Origin: an uncultured Flavobacteriaceae bacterium
GTDB lineage: Bacteria > Bacteroidota > Bacteroidia > Flavobacteriales > Flavobacteriaceae
Assembly: GCA_947498845.1 (NCBI GenBank)
Contig: CANMLX010000013.1
Span: 32,470-96,469, forward strand
Direction of reading: 5' to 3'
DNA: 64,000 nucleotides
Shown here: piece by piece, positions 47,736 through 56,785 of the stretch
How positions within the stretch are numbered: the stretch's first letter is position 1
How the letters are laid out: each line of letters opens with the position of its first letter
Program-made: the position numbers and the translations under genes
Notes under the pieces: model-generated
Told to the model about the DNA's origin: nothing
Database searches by the model: none
What the model saw: the letters and a program-made list of their open reading frames with translations, nothing else

Positions 47736-50356
47736 AACTTTAAATTATAATTAAATGATGGTAACACAGAAAAGAGAAATCCTCTTGCGAGCACTCTTCT
47801 TTCGCTTTCTTCTTCGGTTCGTTCTACTTGATAAAAGAAAGGGTTTCTTCTTGCATATGCATTATATATAGAAAACCCCCATGTTTTTTTTCTTTTTCGT
47901 TTGGTAATTTTATGAAATTGTACTCCCAAAACCAAGCGATGAAAAGCCTCTCCTTTAAAATTATTTTTTTCTTCGTTAAACACAGAAAGGTCAGACAAAA
48001 AAGGGCTTTCTACAGGGAAATCTACATTTGGACTTATCCCCAACGTATTAGGTATATCAAAATTTAATCCCGAAGAAAACACCCAATTGGCAGACAGTGT
48101 AGTTGTTTTATTCTGTTTTTTAGGTCGATCAAACTTATATGAGGATACTAAAGAGATATCATGTCTTCTATCAAATCGATCATTAAACTTTCTCCCTTGA
48201 TTTAAATCAGGAGATTGACGCTGAGACCACGATAACGTATATCCTAGCCAACCCGTAAGTTTACCTGTTTTTTTACGTAACAAGAATTCTGATCCGTAAG
48301 CCCATCCTTGACCTATAGCCAAACCATTAGTAAAATCAACAGTTTGCACAGTTCCTCCTAAATTTGATAAATCACTAACACTAGAAAATGAAACCCCCTC
48401 TTTAAACTCAATAATATCATCTAACTTTTTGTAGTATGCTTCTACGGTAGCTTCATACATATTATCCTTAAAATCTTTTGCCAATCCCAAAGCCACTTGC
48501 TCTGATAATTGGGGTCGTAACTTATCTGTTGAAGATATCCATAAATCGGTAGGTAATCCAAAGCCACTATTAGAGAGTCTATGTATGTATTGATTCATTT
48601 TGGCATACGATGCCTTTATGGCTAATGTAGGTCTTATTCGATAAGCAGCAGAAAAGCGTACTTCTGGTTTTATATAGGCCTTTGACCTATGTTGAAAATA
48701 ACTAAGTCGTAAACCAGGATAAATACTAAATTTATTAGTAACCTCCCAATTATCTTCAACATATAGACCGCTCTCAAAAGTTTGAATTTTTTGTGTGCTG
48801 GTAATATCTACATCACCATCATTAAAAATACTAATTGCTCTTGGTGTAAAATTATGATAGGTCGATAACATTCCAAATTTTACTGTATGCGACGGATTAG
48901 GATAATAATTAAAATCAAATTTTAAACCATAATCATCTATACCAGAATTAGAACCAAAAAATGAACTCCTGTTAGAAACGGTTGCAGAACTCTCATTCCT
49001 GAACCTATAATTACTAAAAATCAAAGATGTATTGGAAAACAATTTATTATTAAACTCATGATTCCATCTAAATGTAGAAGTTATATTACCCCATTGAATG
49101 ATCTGATTAGACCTATCTATATTTTCTGTATTCGTTCGGATTTTAGATAAATACTTATCCTCTCCAAAGTACATACTCCAATACAGTTTATTTTTGTTAT
49201 TAATTACATGATGAATTTTTGCATTTATATCACTAAAATTATAACCTAGGTCATTATTTCGTTCTATAAAAGGCCGTATCAAAAGATCTAAGTACGTTCT
49301 TCTACCACTTAATACAAAAGACGTTTTGTTTTTCTTCAAAGGGCCCTCTAGTAAAAAAGAAAAAGATATTAAACTCGCATTTATATTCCCTGTTAGCTTT
49401 TCTTTGTTTCCATTTTTGGTATCAATTTTCACCACAGAAGATAGTCTGCCTCCGTAACGAGCTGGAAATCCCCCTTTGTATATCTCTACTGTTTTAATGG
49501 CATCGCCATTGAAAATAGAAAAAATACCAAAAAGATGATTAGAATTATAAACGATAGACTCATCTAGAATTATTAGATTTTGATCTGGGCTACCACCACG
49601 CACATAAAAACCTGCAGATCCCTCATTTCCACCTTGTACTCCGGGTAACAATTGTAAGGTTTTAATAGCATCTTTTTCCCCCAAAAGTACTGGAGTATCT
49701 TCTATAATTCCGGGGGTTATACGTTGGGTACTCATTTGAGTGATTTCACTTTTTAAAGACTCTCGATCAGAGTTAATAATTACTTCATCCAGATATTCTG
49801 TAATGGGCTCTAAATTAATATTGAGATTTATATCTTGGGTAAGATCAATTTCTTTGGTAATAGATTTATATCCTAGAAACGAAAACGATATTTTGTGCTT
49901 GCCTTCGGGTAGCGAAATAGAGTAAAAACCATAATCATTACTAATGGTTCCTTCACCCTGCTCTAAGATGTAAACAGAAACATTACTAATGTATTCTTGA
50001 CTTTGCTTTTCTGAAATATAACCGTTTATTGTATATCGTTCCAGTCTTTTATAAATCAACAGCTTTTTACCCAACACCTTAAATCGATATAATTTTGAAG
50101 GAAATAACATTCGAAGTACTTCATTTAATGTTAGGTTGTTAGCATGCAGAGAAGTTTTCTTTGAAGCGTCAATACTAGTGCTCGAGTACCCAGTTGTAAA
50201 CCCATATTTGTCTTCTAATGCTGTTAAAATTTCACCAACGGTCATATTGTTTTTAACCATGGTTACTTTTTGATCTAAAATAGATTCTTGAGCGTAACTA
50301 TACAGAGGAAATAATAAAAGTAAGACAAACAGTATTCCAGAAGTTCTTATTGCCAC
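47732..50356 (-). CDS. TonB-dependent receptor/transducer with STN domain
   Basis: 874 aa. A signal peptide (~1-23) is followed by an STN domain (~28-105; VKNNMTVGEILTALEDKYGF, LTLNEVLRMLF), a carboxypeptidase-like regulatory domain (~110-195), a plug (YVRGGSPDQNLIILDE) and the barrel. The STN domain contacts the periplasmic part of a FecR anti-sigma factor, and a complete FecR gene lies directly upstream. This receptor can therefore both import a substrate and signal its presence. The stop overlaps the DUF4249 gene by 4 bp. The plug is very like that of the second receptor at 52489-54834. Confidence 0.93.
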   Translation of the reverse strand: MAIRTSGILFVLLLLFPLYSYAQESILDQKVTMVKNNMTVGEILTALEDKYGFTTGYSSTSIDASKKTSLHANNLTLNEVLRMLFPSKLYRFKVLGKKLLIYKRLERYTINGYISEKQSQEYISNVSVYILEQGEGTISNDYGFYSISLPEGKHKISFSFLGYKSITKEIDLTQDINLNINLEPITEYLDEVIINSDRESLKSEITQMSTQRITPGIIEDTPVLLGEKDAIKTLQLLPGVQGGNEGSAGFYVRGGSPDQNLIILDESIVYNSNHLFGIFSIFNGDAIKTVEIYKGGFPARYGGRLSSVVKIDTKNGNKEKLTGNINASLISFSFLLEGPLKKNKTSFVLSGRRTYLDLLIRPFIERNNDLGYNFSDINAKIHHVINNKNKLYWSMYFGEDKYLSKIRTNTENIDRSNQIIQWGNITSTFRWNHEFNNKLFSNTSLIFSNYRFRNESSATVSNRSSFFGSNSGIDDYGLKFDFNYYPNPSHTVKFGMLSTYHNFTPRAISIFNDGDVDITSTQKIQTFESGLYVEDNWEVTNKFSIYPGLRLSYFQHRSKAYIKPEVRFSAAYRIRPTLAIKASYAKMNQYIHRLSNSGFGLPTDLWISSTDKLRPQLSEQVALGLAKDFKDNMYEATVEAYYKKLDDIIEFKEGVSFSSVSDLSNLGGTVQTVDFTNGLAIGQGWAYGSEFLLRKKTGKLTGWLGYTLSWSQRQSPDLNQGRKFNDRFDRRHDISLVSSYKFDRPKKQNKTTTLSANWVFSSGLNFDIPNTLGISPNVDFPVESPFLSDLSVFNEEKNNFKGEAFHRLVLGVQFHKITKRKRKKTWGFSIYNAYARRNPFFYQVERTEEESERRVLARGFLFSVLPSFNYNLKF

Positions 50357-50409
50357 TATAGATTATTAAATAATTAGTGTTTTTAGTAAATTACAATATT
50401 AAAACCTTT

Positions 50410-51402
50410 TTATGAATTACAGTCTCCACCTTTGATGAGAATACGGTTGCTATCTAATTTTTCGTGTGTAATATCAAACAAAATGGTAAGGGTTGCAAGA
50501 ACATCTTCTACCGTTTCATTTTCGAATACCGAAGTTAATGTACAATTTGACAACTCACCATTCTCAAGAACGAATTTAACGCCATAAAATTGTTCAATAT
50601 CCACAACAACGTCTTTCATGAGTCTATCTTCAAACTTAAGCACTTTAGATTTCCATGATATAAAATTTGGGTTGTCATTTACCTTTTTAAGTAATGTTCC
50701 ATTGGGGTGTGCCGTAACCTTGTCTCTTGGTTCTAAAATTTCTTTTTGGTTTTTTGAAGTAAATTGTACTTTTCCTGTCACCAAGACCAATTCGGTGTAT
50801 TTGGTTTTAGTATTTGCTTTCAAATTAAATGATGTCCCCAACACCCTTGTTTCTGTATTATTGGCTTTTACTACAAAAGGTTTGTTAGGGTTTTTAATCA
50901 CTTCAAAAAAACCTTCTCCCTTAAGTTCTGAGGTTCTTTCGTTTCCTTTAAAATCTTTACTGTATGTTAATTCACTACCTTCTTTTAACCAAACCACAGA
51001 TTGATCGGGAAGTATAAATTTATTTTCTTTTCCTATTTGAGCAAGTAAAGTGACATCACTATTCAATCTATTTAAAAAATAGACTCCCAAACCAAAAATA
51101 ATAGCTACCGAAGCTGCGATTTTTAAGAAAACAAGATTAAATCCTTTTTTAGGTTGTTCTGGTGTCTGAACCTTTTCTGTCCTACTTTTAAAAATCTTCC
51201 ATTCTTCATTTATATCAATTTTATCAAAGTCGGCGACCCCTTCCAAAGCTTGCCAAAGGAGTTTAACTTCTTCAAAATACTTTTTGTTATCTTCAGACTT
51301 GGCAATCCAATCGTCCACAAAATTTTCCTCCTCTTGTACCACATCGTCCTTTAGGTAGCGGGTCAAAATTGCTAATATGTGATCTTCATTATTAATTGCC
51401 AT
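50410..51402 (-). CDS. FecR family anti-sigma factor
   Basis: 330 aa. The cytoplasmic N-terminal ~85 residues (YLKDDVVQEEENFVDDWIAK) bind the sigma factor. One membrane helix follows (~88-108, FLKIAASVAIIFGLGVYFL), then the FecR periplasmic domain (LPDQSVVWLKEGSELTYSKD, GEGFFEVIKNPNKPFVV, TRVLGTSFNLKA) and the C-terminal domain DUF4974 (DVVVDIEQFYGVKF). It passes the signal from the STN receptor encoded 53 bp downstream to an ECF sigma factor. No sigma gene is adjacent; the only one in the window is at 55167-55730. Confidence 0.93.
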   Translation of the reverse strand: MAINNEDHILAILTRYLKDDVVQEEENFVDDWIAKSEDNKKYFEEVKLLWQALEGVADFDKIDINEEWKIFKSRTEKVQTPEQPKKGFNLVFLKIAASVAIIFGLGVYFLNRLNSDVTLLAQIGKENKFILPDQSVVWLKEGSELTYSKDFKGNERTSELKGEGFFEVIKNPNKPFVVKANNTETRVLGTSFNLKANTKTKYTELVLVTGKVQFTSKNQKEILEPRDKVTAHPNGTLLKKVNDNPNFISWKSKVLKFEDRLMKDVVVDIEQFYGVKFVLENGELSNCTLTSVFENETVEDVLATLTILFDITHEKLDSNRILIKGGDCNS

Positions 51403-51586
51403 AATTTAATTCTGCTTCTAAAGTAACAAATATATAGTTTATGTTTTTTATCTCATTATCCAAGATGGTATACAATACTTATATCCTTATTATTCAAATT
51501 ATTATATTCTTGTAATTTGATGTATATCGTTTTTGAGCTCTTGCACTTCTGTAACGAGTTACTTTTCAAAAATCACGTATAAACTC

Positions 51587-52483
51587 TTAAAAAATCACTT
51601 CTTTTATTGTTAATTGATATCCTGCAAAGACGCCAAAACCATTTTCTCCTTCTATATTGGTAAGACCAATAACAGGCTCAAAAAATGGATCGTCTTCATT
51701 ATAATCATTTAAAAATGTAGCTCGTAATGCTTCATATAACTCTCGTTCTGCATTAGCCACCTGTATATTAAGTCTTGTTCCTGGTGGGATTTCTGAAAAA
51801 CTAAAAAAACCATCTGCTTTTATAATTCCATTTTCTCTGTTACTATCGGTAACAAATTGCTCAAATTCAAAATCTACTTTGGTCGTAAAACCATCTGGAT
51901 TTATATCTGGATTCTCTGTAAATTGAGCTCCAACAATATAAAAGTTTTTTTGGTCTTTTATGTCTTCTATTTCTAATCGTAGTTTTTGGTTTCCAAACGC
52001 AAATGGATCGGTCTCATCTGTGATTTTTTGTTGTATTTCTTGAACCATATTTATGGGGATGGTACACGATGCTTTATATTCTTTTCCTTCTGCTATAACA
52101 TTCAAAAAATACTTTTGTCCAGCCAAAATAGGCAATTCTGTTGCTGGTGCTACATAGCTTAGTATATCTTCATTATATATTAAAGAAACCTCATCATCAT
52201 TCTCATTACGTATCACAACAGTAGCATTTTTAATGACCAAATCTCTCACATTTTCTGGGGTATTAGATGCTCTAGACTTCGATCTGGATATTTGTACCTT
52301 TAGTTCGGTATCCTGTGGTGATAGATATCCATTTATAACCACTAATTGGGGGTTATCAAGCAGGTCACTAGCATCTACACTAGTTTCACAACCACACCAT
52401 ATAAAACCAAAAATCACCAGTAGTATATATTGCACATATAATTTAACATTCTTTATTTCTTTTGATATTTTAAACTTATTCAT
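51587..52483 (-). CDS. DUF4249 family lipoprotein, second copy
   Basis: 298 aa. A longer N-terminus leads to a lipoprotein signal (LLVIFGFIWCGCETSVD). LVVINGYLSPQDTELKVQIS, VIKNATVVIRNE and YFLNVIAEGKEYKASCTIP parallel the first DUF4249 protein. The C-terminus is GENGFGVFAGYQLTIKEVIF. It starts 5 bp after the stop of the second receptor, so the pair is a unit. Function unknown, probably a substrate-binding partner of the receptor. Confidence 0.9.
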   Translation of the reverse strand: MNKFKISKEIKNVKLYVQYILLVIFGFIWCGCETSVDASDLLDNPQLVVINGYLSPQDTELKVQISRSKSRASNTPENVRDLVIKNATVVIRNENDDEVSLIYNEDILSYVAPATELPILAGQKYFLNVIAEGKEYKASCTIPINMVQEIQQKITDETDPFAFGNQKLRLEIEDIKDQKNFYIVGAQFTENPDINPDGFTTKVDFEFEQFVTDSNRENGIIKADGFFSFSEIPPGTRLNIQVANAERELYEALRATFLNDYNEDDPFFEPVIGLTNIEGENGFGVFAGYQLTIKEVIF

Positions 52484-52488
52484 GGTAT

Positions 52489-54834
52489 TTAAAATTTATA
52501 GGTATAATTAACAGAAGGGATAAATTGTAATACAGATACTTTCTTTAATTGATTATTATTAAAATAATAGAAAAATGGATTTTTTCGGCCATAAATATTA
52601 TAGACCGAAAATGCCCAGGTACGTTCTCTGTGCTTTGCAAATTTTTTATGAAATTGAATTCCAAGATCCAATCTATGGTAACTTTCGCCTCTAAAATTAT
52701 TTCTTTCTGTACTAAAGGTGCCACTATCTTCTCCATAAAGACTTATAGGAATAGGAAAATTATTGGTGTTGGGTAATGCTTGTCGATCTGGTAAATTAAA
52801 ATTGTTTCCTGTAGAAAACACCCAAGATCCTGACAAAGTGATTTTTTTATTGGGCTTATATATTCCTACCAAAGACAAATCATGTCTTCTATCATATCTG
52901 GAAAAAAACGTTCTTCCTTGGTTTAGTTCATCAAACTGTCTTTCAGACCAGGACAGCGTATACCCCAACCATCCCGTAAGTTTTCCAGTTTTTTTGCGTA
53001 ATAACAATTCTGTACCATATGCCCAACCTTGTCCTGTGGTAATATTGTCTTCCCAGTCTATTTCTGTTCCTGTCTCTAGATCTTCAAGTAACAAAAAGGA
53101 TGCGCCTTCCTTATAAGAAATAACATCATCCATTTTTTTGTAATACCCTTCTAAGGTGATCGAGTATCCATCGTCCAAAAAATCTTTGGCTAAACCTAAA
53201 GCATATTGTTTAGAAACTTGAGGTTTTAACCTATCGGTAGAGGATACCCAAAGATCTGTTGGCAAACCGATTCCAGAATTAGATAACAAATGTATGTATT
53301 GATTCATTTTAGCATACGATGCCTTTAGTGCTAAGTCTGGTTTAATATTCCAAGCCAGGGTCGCTCTGGGTTCAAAATTAAAATAGTTTGTCGATTCAAA
53401 ATTGAAATGTGTTAATCTTACTCCAGGAGAAAAGCTCAAGAAATCGGTTATTTTCCAATTATCTTCTGCATATATTGCACTTTCAATGGATCCTATTTCT
53501 TGTTTTATATCATTATTATCTTGATCGGTAGCTCTTAGTTTGGATTGTTTGGGAACAAAATTATGATACGTAGAGGCTACACCAAATCGTATAGAATGAT
53601 TGGGGTTTGGGTAATACTCAAAGTCTGTTTTGATACCATAGTCGTTAATTCCAGAGTTTAAGGTAAACAAAAACTTTTCATCTCTAAATTCTTCTTCTAC
53701 CCCCAAACCAAATTTATAGTTACTAAAAATTAATGACGTATTTGAAAAGAATTTATCATTAAACTGATGATTCCAACGTAATGTAGAAGTAATATTACCC
53801 CAAAACAATTTGGATTTAAAAAGTTCGTCATCAAATTTTTCTATAGAACTAAAACGATCTTGCCCAAAATAATTGCTCCAATACAATTTATCTTTCTCAC
53901 TAAACACATGATGAACCTTGAAATTAAGATCCGTAAAATGATATCCTGCTTTAAAATCTGAAGGTTGAAATGGTTTAGATAATAGATCTGCATATGTTCT
54001 CCTTCCACTAAATATAAATGATGTTTTACCTTTATTAATAGGGCCTTCCAAAACCAAAGAAGATGATATTAATCCTATATTAACTTTTCCACTAAGGCGT
54101 TCTTTATTTCCATTTTTGGTATCAATTTTTAAAACCGATGATAATCTTCCTCCAAACCGCGCTGGAAAACCTCCTTTAAAAGTTTCGATAGATTTAATCG
54201 CATCGCCATTAAATACTGAAAAGATTCCAAACAAATGGTTGGAATTATAAACAGGAGCTTCATCGAGTATGATCAAATTTTGATCTGGAGTACCTCCCCG
54301 AACAAAAAACCCTGCGCTACCTTCATTTCCACGTTGTATTCCTGGCATTAATTGTAACGCTTTAATAACATCTTTTTCGCCTAAAATTGCAGGAATATCT
54401 TGAATCTCTGAAGGTTTTATAGTGACTACACTCATTTGCGTTACCTCACTCTCATTAATACCTCTTTCTGAATTGATAATCACTTCATCCAAACTTTCTA
54501 TGGAAGGTTGCATTTCAAAATTAAGCTTTAGATCATTTTGTAGGTCTATGTTTTTTTTAATAGTACTATACCCCACAAAAGATATGACAAGTTCATGTGT
54601 TCCTTTAGGCAGGGTAAGCGAAAAAAAGCCATAATCGTTACTCGTGGTTCCTGCATTTATAGCAGGAATATACAAAGAGACCATAGGTAGGTATTCCTGA
54701 CTACCCGACTCTTTAACATAACCGCTAATGGTATATTTTTCTAAAGTTGAGTTGTTGTTATTTGATTGACCAAAAAGCGTATATAATCCCAATGTCCATA
54801 TGCAAAAAGCAAATAATACTTGATTTGTTTTCAA
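52489..54834 (-). CDS. TonB-dependent receptor lacking an STN domain
   Basis: 781 aa. The signal peptide (~1-22) runs directly into the carboxypeptidase-like regulatory domain (YTISGYVKESGSQEYLPMVS), then the plug (FFVRGGTPDQNLIILDE) and barrel. It is closely related to the 874-aa receptor downstream, for example NSGIGLPTDLWVSSTDRLKP and ASYAKMNQYIHLLSNSG, but the ~80-residue STN domain is missing. The neighbouring FecR gene on its upstream side is cut down to 56 codons, which fits the loss of signalling. It should still transport its substrate. Confidence 0.92.
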   Translation of the reverse strand: MKTNQVLFAFCIWTLGLYTLFGQSNNNNSTLEKYTISGYVKESGSQEYLPMVSLYIPAINAGTTSNDYGFFSLTLPKGTHELVISFVGYSTIKKNIDLQNDLKLNFEMQPSIESLDEVIINSERGINESEVTQMSVVTIKPSEIQDIPAILGEKDVIKALQLMPGIQRGNEGSAGFFVRGGTPDQNLIILDEAPVYNSNHLFGIFSVFNGDAIKSIETFKGGFPARFGGRLSSVLKIDTKNGNKERLSGKVNIGLISSSLVLEGPINKGKTSFIFSGRRTYADLLSKPFQPSDFKAGYHFTDLNFKVHHVFSEKDKLYWSNYFGQDRFSSIEKFDDELFKSKLFWGNITSTLRWNHQFNDKFFSNTSLIFSNYKFGLGVEEEFRDEKFLFTLNSGINDYGIKTDFEYYPNPNHSIRFGVASTYHNFVPKQSKLRATDQDNNDIKQEIGSIESAIYAEDNWKITDFLSFSPGVRLTHFNFESTNYFNFEPRATLAWNIKPDLALKASYAKMNQYIHLLSNSGIGLPTDLWVSSTDRLKPQVSKQYALGLAKDFLDDGYSITLEGYYKKMDDVISYKEGASFLLLEDLETGTEIDWEDNITTGQGWAYGTELLLRKKTGKLTGWLGYTLSWSERQFDELNQGRTFFSRYDRRHDLSLVGIYKPNKKITLSGSWVFSTGNNFNLPDRQALPNTNNFPIPISLYGEDSGTFSTERNNFRGESYHRLDLGIQFHKKFAKHRERTWAFSVYNIYGRKNPFFYYFNNNQLKKVSVLQFIPSVNYTYKF

Positions 54835-54900
54835 TATAAATAGTTGTTTAAGTTGTGGTTGTAAATAATTCTTAAAACTTCATTTGATAGTAGTTCATCC

Positions 54901-55071
54901 TCATAGAATAATACGATGATACCACAATCGTTGAAGATTTTGATAGTAGGTAGTATTGTCTTTACTTTGCGACACCCAATTCTTAATAAAGCTTTCTTCT
55001 TCTGGCGTAGATTTACCCGAGAAATACTTGATCAAAGAATATTCTAAACTAGGTTGTTGTTGTAATTTCAT
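54901..55071 (-). pseudogene. Truncated FecR anti-sigma factor, N-terminal domain only
   Basis: The minus-strand ORF of 56 codons starts MKLQQQPSLEYSLIKYFSGK, then STPEEESFIKNWVSQSKDN and YYQNLQRLWYHRIIL before a TGA. It aligns with the first ~55 residues of the intact FecR (YLKDDVVQEEENFVDDWIAK, SEDNKKYFEEVKLLWQAL). The membrane helix, periplasmic and C-terminal domains are absent; 66 bp later the STN-less receptor begins. It lies between the sigma gene and that receptor, where a full fecR is expected. It may be a remnant, or a free anti-sigma domain that still binds the sigma factor. Confidence 0.8.
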
Positions 55072-55166
55072 AGTGCATATATTTTTAGTGATGCATGGAC
55101 ATCTCTATTATTTATATGGCTATGACGAATGGAAAAAAGGATACACGTAATCTTTTATTAAAAAAA

Positions 55167-55730
55167 TTACCACAGTATCAAAATGATAATCAAAACACCT
55201 AAAGCTACAGAAGCTCTTATCTTTTTTAAAGCGTTGCTAATATGGGTTTCTACTGTTCTTTTGCTCAAGTTCATTTCATTAGCAATTTCCTGATTACTTT
55301 TGCCTTCAAATCGACTAAGCATAAAGATTTTTTGATTTTGCGCAGGAAGGGTTTTTATAATATTATGAAGCTTTTGTTGTAATTCTGTAATTCGTATTTT
55401 ATCGTCATCGTCATCTTCAGAACTTAAGGATGATTGATATTTAATAGCTTCTTGATGTTGTTCTCGTATCTTATTAAGTTTTATGTAATCCAAACATTTA
55501 TTTCTAACCGAAGTAAACAAGAAAGATTTTAATGAAGTATGAATCACAAGATTCTCTCTCTTTTCATAGAGCTTCACAAAGGTTTCTTGTGTAATATCTT
55601 TTGCGATATCAATGTCATACACATATTTTTTTGCATATAAAGAAAGTACCTTAAAATATTCTTTAAACAGGGATTCAAAAACCTTCTCGTTTTTGTTTTT
55701 GATTTGTTGAATTATAAGTTGGTCGCTCAA
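55167..55730 (-). CDS. ECF-type RNA polymerase sigma factor
   Basis: 187 aa. Region 2 is FKEYFKVLSLYAKKYVYDID and AKDITQETFVKLYEKRENL; region 4 is LPAQNQKIFMLSRFEGKSNQ and NLSKRTVETHISNALKKIRA. It belongs to the FecI-like group of Bacteroidetes. After region 4 there is a hydrophobic tail (VALGVLIIILILW) that could insert in the membrane. It heads the locus with the truncated FecR and both receptor modules on the same strand. Confidence 0.93.
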   Translation of the reverse strand: MSDQLIIQQIKNKNEKVFESLFKEYFKVLSLYAKKYVYDIDIAKDITQETFVKLYEKRENLVIHTSLKSFLFTSVRNKCLDYIKLNKIREQHQEAIKYQSSLSSEDDDDDKIRITELQQKLHNIIKTLPAQNQKIFMLSRFEGKSNQEIANEMNLSKRTVETHISNALKKIRASVALGVLIIILILW

Positions 55731-55788
55731 GGCAAATTTCTAAAGATTATAACGATACCATTGTTGATCAAGAATTATGAAATTCCTA

Positions 55789-55951
55789 ATACCAATTCCC
55801 AAATGAATTTACTAAGTTAAAAAGTGTCTTTTGAAATTCTATCTTCAACATAAAAAAGAACCGTAACTACGGCTATGCTTATTTTTTCTGTCTCGTATAA
55901 TTCCAAAATCCATCATTTTACTTTACAGTATATTCATTTAAGAATTGGTAT
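55789..55951 (+). mobile_element. 163-bp MITE, copy 3
   Basis: Same length, ends and TA flanks as copy 1, with few differences. It occupies nearly half the 359-bp gap between the sigma gene and prfH; the rest (55952-56089) is AT-rich with no feature I can name. Confidence 0.85.
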
Positions 55952-56089
55952 AACGCAAAATACAATAAAAATTTAAACATGTTATAGCGATTTGTTAATA
56001 GTGTTTACCGTTTGCGCAAAGGTTATTAGCTTACATGCTCTGTCTATCTTGTTATTCCAGATGAGGTGCTTGATATACATTGGGTAGAG

Positions 56090-56785
56090 TTAATCCCATT
56101 TTTGTTGTCTTAAATTATTTTTTAATTCTTGTCGTTTAGACTTATAACTTTTAGTTACTTTTTGTGTTTTGAAATCGCTTCCGGTAAATACACGAATAGG
56201 ATTTCCTCTTTCTAAATTAAGATGATTTTCCCATTGATTTTGAACCGACACTTTTAGCTGTTTAGTATTATAGTTAGCTACCTTTTCTTGCAATCGTTTT
56301 ATAGCTATTTTTTTATTTTGATGCTGTGATCTACTATCCATAACCAAAACCTGTATACCTGTTTTTATATGGAGAGCTCTTATAGCTGAACTTACTTTAT
56401 TCACATGTTGACCCCCAGCTCCAGAACTTCTTATAGCTTGAAATTTTATATCGCTTTCTTTTAAGAGTGTTTCTTCTGTTGCTTGAATTTCATAGATACC
56501 TATAAACCAGTTTTTACGCTTATGAAATTTGCGGAATGACGATTTCCCAATCCATTGCACAGTGCCCAACCAATGGCTTAAAAAAGAGTCCAGTGCTTTT
56601 CCTTGTAATTGAATAGTTGCAGATTGTAGCGTTCCGTTTTCGACACCTGGTTCTCTTTGTATAAGCGTATAATTAATTTTAGCTTTCTTTATGTCTTCAA
56701 TGAGATGTTTTAAAACTTGGGCTACAACCCAGCAACATTCAACAGGCCCTCTACCTGATGTTAATTGTATTGTTTTTGTTTTCAT
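56090..56785 (-). CDS. prfH: Peptide chain release factor homologue PrfH
   Basis: 231 aa, much shorter than RF1/RF2 (~360). The peptidyl-tRNA hydrolysis domain is intact with the GGQ motif at 124-126 (RSSGAGGQHVNKVSSAIRA), followed by the usual helix (VLVMDSRSQHQNKKIAIKRL). The codon-reading domain with PxT or SPF is absent. This is the class that acts with RtcB: PrfH releases peptide from ribosomes cut in the 16S decoding centre, and RtcB then seals the cut (established for the PrfH-RtcB pair). It overlaps the nucleotidyltransferase gene by 4 bp (ATGA), so translation is coupled. Confidence 0.93.
   Translation of the reverse strand: MKTKTIQLTSGRGPVECCWVVAQVLKHLIEDIKKAKINYTLIQREPGVENGTLQSATIQLQGKALDSFLSHWLGTVQWIGKSSFRKFHKRKNWFIGIYEIQATEETLLKESDIKFQAIRSSGAGGQHVNKVSSAIRALHIKTGIQVLVMDSRSQHQNKKIAIKRLQEKVANYNTKQLKVSVQNQWENHLNLERGNPIRVFTGSDFKTQKVTKSYKSKRQELKNNLRQQKWD

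Noticed and set aside
52489..54834. SusC/SusD polysaccharide utilisation locus
   Set aside because: The partners are DUF4249 lipoproteins, not SusD, and no glycoside hydrolases are nearby.
54956..55150. 64-aa plus-strand ORF
   Set aside because: It is the shadow of the truncated FecR gene on the minus strand.
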